From: Muribaculaceae bacterium
Lineage (GTDB): Bacteria > Bacteroidota > Bacteroidia > Bacteroidales > Muribaculaceae
Direction of reading: 5' to 3'
Assembly (NCBI GenBank): GCA_009775195.1
Contig: VSPF01000094.1
Location: 1-11,901 of the forward strand
DNA: 11,901 bases
This document shows, piece after piece, positions 7,921 to 11,901 of the stretch; positions within the stretch are counted from its first letter, which is position 1; each line of letters starts with the position of its first letter. The translations under genes were made by a program, and so were the position numbers. The notes under the pieces were generated by a model. It did not search any database. It saw only the letters and a program-made list of their open reading frames with translations, and was not told where the DNA came from.

Positions 7921-10900
7921 TCAGTATTTCTTGACGTTGCGGGCGCAGAGCGAGAGGAAGGGGCAGTATTCGCACGAGGAGGTGTCGCTGCACTGCACAA
8001 AGGGCGTGTCGGGGTTGAAGAGCTCGTCGATTAGCTTGACTAATAGCGGCCTGAATGTGTCGCGCACCGAGCGGTAGCTCGTGAGAGGCTTCTTGTTTAT
8101 CGATAGCGGCTTGATTGGCGTGGCGGCGGCAAGCTGGCGCAGGGGGTGGAGTAGCGGCTGTATGTCGGTCTCGCCGTCGCGCAGGCTCATATATGCCTCG
8201 CAGTAGAGCAGGAGCTGGAAGATGCCGCCTTTTTTGTGCTTGTAGTTCGTAAAGAGCGATTCGATATTGTCGAGGCTCGTTTCGTCGTTTCCCGATTTGA
8301 AGTCGATAAATCTTAGCAGGCCCGGCGCAATCTCGTCGACGCGGTCGACCGACATATAGAAGTTGATACCGAGGCCCGGGGCAAGCTCCCATACGGTTTT
8401 CTCGGCAGGGGTGTCGACCTTGTACTCGTTTTCGATAAAGGTAAACGACGGGCGGCAGTAAGCCTCGCGTTCGGCCTCGAGGTTCGAGCGGACGAGTATT
8501 TCGAGGTTCGTGGCAGCAATCTTAAATTCGGGCGAGAACTCGTCGAAGGTCGCTGCCTTGCCGCCGGAGAAGTGTACTTGCCCGATTTGGGCGGCGACGG
8601 TGTCGGAGATGACGGTGTTCGACGGGTCGAGCCACGAGTCAATCAGCGGCGCGTCGATGGGCTGGCCGCTGCGGCCCTCGTAGAGGCTCTGGATGGAGTT
8701 GTGCACGATGGTGCCGATTTCGGCAGCCGACAGACCCTCGGTCAGCTCGTCGTTATCGCGCATGTCGCGTACATATTCGAGGTAGAAACGGAATGGGCAC
8801 TCGAGATATTTTTTCAATGCCGACGCCGACAGCTTCTTGCGCCCCCCGGCACGGTAGCGCGACAAGCCTTCCATGACCCTTGAGTCTTTCACGACGGCGA
8901 ACTCGTGGCTGTCGCCGGCCTCAGCCCCGGTGGTCAGGGTGTTGCGTTCGATTTTGATGCCTGGCACAAGGTACTCTAACTGCGATATATAGCGCGACCG
9001 TTCGCCCTGGCCTACGCCGTCGCTGCGCGAGTCGTAGAAGAGTGCCACCCGTTTTGCGCGCGACAAGAGGCGGTAGAAACTATAGGTATATGTCCACTCG
9101 GCACTGTCGAAGTCGGGCAGGCCGTAGCCGCTGCGCAGGGTGCCGGGTATCATGGTTTTGGCATACTGCTTGCGGGGGAATACCCCTTCGTTCATCGACA
9201 GTATGATTACGTTGTCGAAGTCGAGTGCGCGGGTTTCGAGTACGCCGAGCACCTGCAGCCCCTGTAGCGGGGTACCGGTCAGGGTGAGGCCGCGTGTGGT
9301 GAAGATGCGCTCGAAAAGGTGCAGGAAGGTGTGGTCGGCCATCTCTACCTTGTGCCGCTCGATGAGGGCGGTGAGCTTGTCGAGTTCCTCGCGGAAATAT
9401 TTTATTGCTTCGAGTTCGAACGAACGCGCCGTCACGCGGCCTGTACGTTCGCTCTCGTCTTGCAGCGCGGAGCCGAGCCAGTCGAGCAGCTTGCGCAGGT
9501 AGTCGGCTACCTCGCCCACTGTGGCGGCACGGTGTACGGGTGTCAGTACCGCGCTAAGTTCGGGAGCCTCGCGGCACAGGGCCGACGACGGGGCGTTGTA
9601 TAGTTTGTTGCCGTTGACGTATGCCGTCACCTTGTTTGCCGCCCCCGGGGCCACGGCCTGTATGTGTGGGTGGCTCAGCACCGCGTTGAGGTCTTCGTAG
9701 TAGAAGTTGTATTCGCCCCGTATCAGCCTTGCCCTGAGCTGCATAGATATGATGGAGTGGAGCAGCGAGGCAAATGTGGTGGTGCGGTATGCCAGGCCCA
9801 TCGATATGTTGAGCGCGCTGATGTTGCCCGGTATGCTCAGCAGTGTGGGCAGCAGCAGCCCCTGGTCGGGCAGCACTATGGCGGTATTGATTGCGTTGGC
9901 TGGGTCGAGGTAGCCTTTGTCGGCCCATTCCTTGAGCAACCGCCCCACGCATTTTGCCTGTGCCACGTTCGACGGCACCGAAGTCACGCTGATTTGCGGC
10001 AGGGTGTCGCCCTGGGGCACGGTGTAGTCGCCGGGCATGGGGAAGTGGCGCACGAGGTCGGCCAGGCGCAGCAGGGGGCGAGGCATCGTCGTGGTGCCGG
10101 CGTCGGCAAAGAGCGACAGGGGCGCGGTGTCCCAGAAGAAATATGCCGCCCCGGCGCGGCGGAAACGCTCGAACACCACGGTCTCGGCGGCTGTAAGGTC
10201 GTTGAAGCCTACGAACACATAGCGCGTGTCGCCGGTAAAGTCGTAGGTGTCGAAATTTTTGACGTTCTCCGACGCCATGCGGTATTGCGTCCCTTCCGAT
10301 GCGCGGTGGTAGCGCTTGAGGGCCGCCTTGTATTCGTGGTATATGTCGGCCAGGATTTCCCACAGGTATACGAATTTCTCGCCCAGGCGGCAGTCGTCGC
10401 CGCTGCCTACGTGGAGCCAGAATTCTTCGATATGCGCCGTCAGGCGGCTCTCGCCCCATACGCGGCGTATGATTTCTTTTTGGTCTTCGTCGAGGTAGTC
10501 GGCCTGTATTTCCTTGACATTCCTGAGGTTGCGAAATATATCGTCAGCGTCGACGAGCGACTTGTCTACCTCGTCGAAGTCGTTGAGCATCATGTCGCCC
10601 CAGAAGACGAAGCTGTCGAACTGCCGCACGTCGTCGGCGCGCCCACGGCGCGACATCACGGCCCGGTATGCGTCGTAGAGCACGAACAGCAGTTCGCGCG
10701 GTTGCGCCGCCGGGTAGTCGGAGTATATGCCTAAAAATGTGCCGATGGTCATAAAGCGCGGCATCAGGGTCACGCCCTTGCAGCGTTCGCGCACATATTT
10801 TTTGAGGAAGAGGGCACTGCGTTTGTTGGGCAGTATGAAGGTCAGTGTCGATATGGCCGGGCGCGAGGCGGCCCCGCTGCTAAAATAGTCGGCTATGCTG

Positions 10901-10926
10901 CGCAGGAAGTTGGGGGTATGGGTCAT
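7921..10926 (-). CDS. AddB-like PD-(D/E)XK nuclease with Fe-S cluster
   Basis: A 1001-residue protein resembling the AddB/RexB subunit of the AddAB helicase-nuclease, which resects double-strand breaks for RecA recombination. The N-terminal two-thirds is a degenerate superfamily 1 helicase fold. Its motif I position reads ILPNKRSALFLKKY (31-44), with no Walker A GxGKT, so ATP hydrolysis by this chain is unlikely. A later helicase-like segment is ALDFDNVIILSMNEGVFP (567-584). The C-terminal RecB-family nuclease starts near 698 and has His742, DRVDE (861-865), IDFKSG (874-879, with Asp875 and Lys877) and Gln904. Cys710 plus CEYCPFLSLC (Cys985, Cys988, Cys994) reproduce the C...CxxCx5C spacing of the AddB 4Fe-4S cluster. 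The start overlaps the holB stop as ATGA (10923-10926). No AddA/UvrD-type helicase lies beside it in this window; the partner would have to be elsewhere. The nuclease call is firm; the exact AddB role is inference. Confidence 0.9.
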   Translation of the reverse strand: MTHTPNFLRSIADYFSSGAASRPAISTLTFILPNKRSALFLKKYVRERCKGVTLMPRFMTIGTFLGIYSDYPAAQPRELLFVLYDAYRAVMSRRGRADDVRQFDSFVFWGDMMLNDFDEVDKSLVDADDIFRNLRNVKEIQADYLDEDQKEIIRRVWGESRLTAHIEEFWLHVGSGDDCRLGEKFVYLWEILADIYHEYKAALKRYHRASEGTQYRMASENVKNFDTYDFTGDTRYVFVGFNDLTAAETVVFERFRRAGAAYFFWDTAPLSLFADAGTTTMPRPLLRLADLVRHFPMPGDYTVPQGDTLPQISVTSVPSNVAQAKCVGRLLKEWADKGYLDPANAINTAIVLPDQGLLLPTLLSIPGNISALNISMGLAYRTTTFASLLHSIISMQLRARLIRGEYNFYYEDLNAVLSHPHIQAVAPGAANKVTAYVNGNKLYNAPSSALCREAPELSAVLTPVHRAATVGEVADYLRKLLDWLGSALQDESERTGRVTARSFELEAIKYFREELDKLTALIERHKVEMADHTFLHLFERIFTTRGLTLTGTPLQGLQVLGVLETRALDFDNVIILSMNEGVFPRKQYAKTMIPGTLRSGYGLPDFDSAEWTYTYSFYRLLSRAKRVALFYDSRSDGVGQGERSRYISQLEYLVPGIKIERNTLTTGAEAGDSHEFAVVKDSRVMEGLSRYRAGGRKKLSASALKKYLECPFRFYLEYVRDMRDNDELTEGLSAAEIGTIVHNSIQSLYEGRSGQPIDAPLIDSWLDPSNTVISDTVAAQIGQVHFSGGKAATFDEFSPEFKIAATNLEILVRSNLEAEREAYCRPSFTFIENEYKVDTPAEKTVWELAPGLGINFYMSVDRVDEIAPGLLRFIDFKSGNDETSLDNIESLFTNYKHKKGGIFQLLLYCEAYMSLRDGETDIQPLLHPLRQLAAATPIKPLSINKKPLTSYRSVRDTFRPLLVKLIDELFNPDTPFVQCSDTSSCEYCPFLSLCARNVKKY

Positions 10927-11901
10927 TTGCGGCGAATCAGCATTATTACACGCACGGCAAGGTCGAAAAATATGATTTTGGCGTTGCCGTTGCCGGCTAT
11001 GTCGCGGCGTGAACGGTCGAAAAGCTCTATCATGTCAACGACATTTTTCTCGTTGATGAAAGGGAAGAAGCGTACCACGAACTCGTGTTCCGACCGGCTC
11101 AGGGTCAGCAGTTGGTCTACGTGCAGGTGCATCACGAAGCTCTCGCGGATAAGGCGGCAGCAGTAGTCGATAAACTGCATTGCCGGTTCGCGGCCCATCT
11201 CGGCCACAGTCTTGCTCCATGTGCGCAGCTCGAGCACCTTGCGGCCGTATGCCTTGCGCATCAGCTCGGCAAAGAGGTCGAAGTATTTGCGGCGTTCGGC
11301 CGATACCTGTGCCGTTTTCCATGCCAGGTTTACGCTGCCGTCGGCTATGCGCGCCATGTCGGAGGCGGTGGGGGCGTCCATGCCCTGGCTGATGAGCACG
11401 CCCTCGAGCTCGCTGTCGCTATAGCGGCGTACGACTATGCGCTGCGTGCGCGAGTAGATGGTAGGCAAGATTTGGCGCGAATTGTTGCTGACCATGATAA
11501 AGATGGTGTCGGCAAACGGCTCCTCGACGAGTTTGAGCAGTTTGTTGGCGGTTTCTTCCTTTAGGCGTTCGGGCAGCCACATCAGCACTACTTTGTACTG
11601 CGACCGCCGGGTCATATAGGTAAGGCGGCGCAGCAGTTCGGTGCCTTCCTCTACATATATTTGCGGCTGGGCGTTGATGTTGTCGAGTTTTTCGACCCAC
11701 AGGTCAAAGTCCATATATGGCGACTCGGTCATAAACTCCTGGAATACTTCGCGATAGTCGTCGCTGAGTGCCGTGCGGCCGCTTTTCTTCACCACCGGGA
11801 ATGAAAATACGGTGTCGATATGGTTGAAGGCCTGGTGCTGCAGGCAGGCCGGGCACACGCCGCAACTGTCGCCGTCGTGGCGGTTTTCGCAGTGTATATA
11901 T
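10923..11901 (-). CDS. holB: DNA polymerase III subunit delta' (clamp loader), 5' end cut by the window
   Basis: About 325 residues of a clamp-loader AAA+ subunit; the frame stays open to the right edge. A GTG at 11858 could be taken as a start, but it sits inside a zinc module and is not the start. Cys codons at 11889-11891, 11862-11864, 11853-11855 and 11844-11846 give C-x8-C-x2-C-x2-C, the arrangement known from delta' and gamma/tau subunits. Downstream come the IYVEEG and YKVVLMWLPERL strands, NKLLKLVEEP, IFIMVSNN in the sensor 1 region, and YSRTQRI, the counterpart of the SRC motif. A helical C-terminal collar domain follows. The Walker A region, roughly the first 50 residues, lies outside the window. 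It works in loading the sliding clamp during replication. It shares an ATGA overlap with the AddB-like gene, so the two are co-translated. It might be labelled a DnaX-like gamma/tau subunit, but the length and short C-terminal end favour delta'. Confidence 0.92.
   Translation of the reverse strand, partial: YIHCENRHDGDSCGVCPACLQHQAFNHIDTVFSFPVVKKSGRTALSDDYREVFQEFMTESPYMDFDLWVEKLDNINAQPQIYVEEGTELLRRLTYMTRRSQYKVVLMWLPERLKEETANKLLKLVEEPFADTIFIMVSNNSRQILPTIYSRTQRIVVRRYSDSELEGVLISQGMDAPTASDMARIADGSVNLAWKTAQVSAERRKYFDLFAELMRKAYGRKVLELRTWSKTVAEMGREPAMQFIDYCCRLIRESFVMHLHVDQLLTLSRSEHEFVVRFFPFINEKNVVDMIELFDRSRRDIAGNGNAKIIFFDLAVRVIMLIRRK

Noticed and set aside
7905..7923. A terminator after the AddB-like gene.
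   Set aside because: Only a 4-bp GC stem is present just after the stop codon and no T-run follows, so I cannot support one.
9664..10734. A long plus-strand reading frame of 356 codons opposite the AddB-like gene.
   Set aside because: It is antisense to a gene with clear nuclease and Fe-S motifs, is rich in Val, Gly and His with no recognisable domain, and arises from the GC-rich codon bias of the real gene. The other long plus-strand frames over dxs, trkA, trkH and guaA are rejected for the same reason.
11844..11858. A GTG at 11858 as the start of the delta' protein.
   Set aside because: The frame stays open to the edge and the first two cysteines of a C-x8-C-x2-C-x2-C zinc module lie upstream of it, so the true start is outside the window.

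Overview
The window reads as chromosomal DNA from a member of the order Bacteroidales, possibly a GC-rich gut lineage such as Muribaculaceae; the family-level call is a guess. The grounds are a textbook Bacteroidetes promoter (TTTG, 20 bp, TAnnTTTG) at 7841-7872, weak or absent Shine-Dalgarno signals, and the sequence style of the AddB-like nuclease and the GH43 remnant. About 90% of the window is ordinary housekeeping DNA on the minus strand. I see no mobile element, CRISPR array, tRNA or rRNA.

Layout from left to right. Positions 1-1353 are clearly more AT-rich than the rest and look like an accessory or decaying zone. They hold a plus-strand C-terminal remnant of a family 43 glycoside hydrolase (83-559), which contains a perfect 14-bp inverted repeat near its 5' end. 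A strong hairpin terminator follows (575-624), then a minus-strand zinc-ribbon protein of unknown function (629-1222). A second hairpin (1295-1332) lies just downstream of guaA. From 1354 to the right edge the DNA is GC-rich and densely packed on the minus strand. In transcription order (right to left) it carries holB (DNA polymerase III delta', cut by the window edge), an AddB-like Fe-S nuclease, a promoter, a 55-residue membrane protein, dxs, trkA, trkH and guaA.

Two transcription units are likely. The first is holB-addB-like, joined by an ATGA overlap, which links clamp loading with recombinational end-processing. The second starts at the promoter at 7841-7872 and runs through the small membrane protein, dxs (first step of the MEP isoprenoid pathway), trkA and trkH (potassium uptake), and perhaps guaA (GMP synthesis). 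Its first three genes are chained by 4-nt ATGA overlaps, trkA and trkH are 1 nt apart, and guaA follows after a 33-nt gap. These neighbours do not share an obvious pathway.

I found no convincing undescribed multi-gene system. The items most worth a second look are the short membrane protein translationally coupled to dxs, the inverted repeat in the GH43 remnant, the uncharacterised zinc-ribbon protein, and the AddB-like subunit with no AddA partner beside it in the window.
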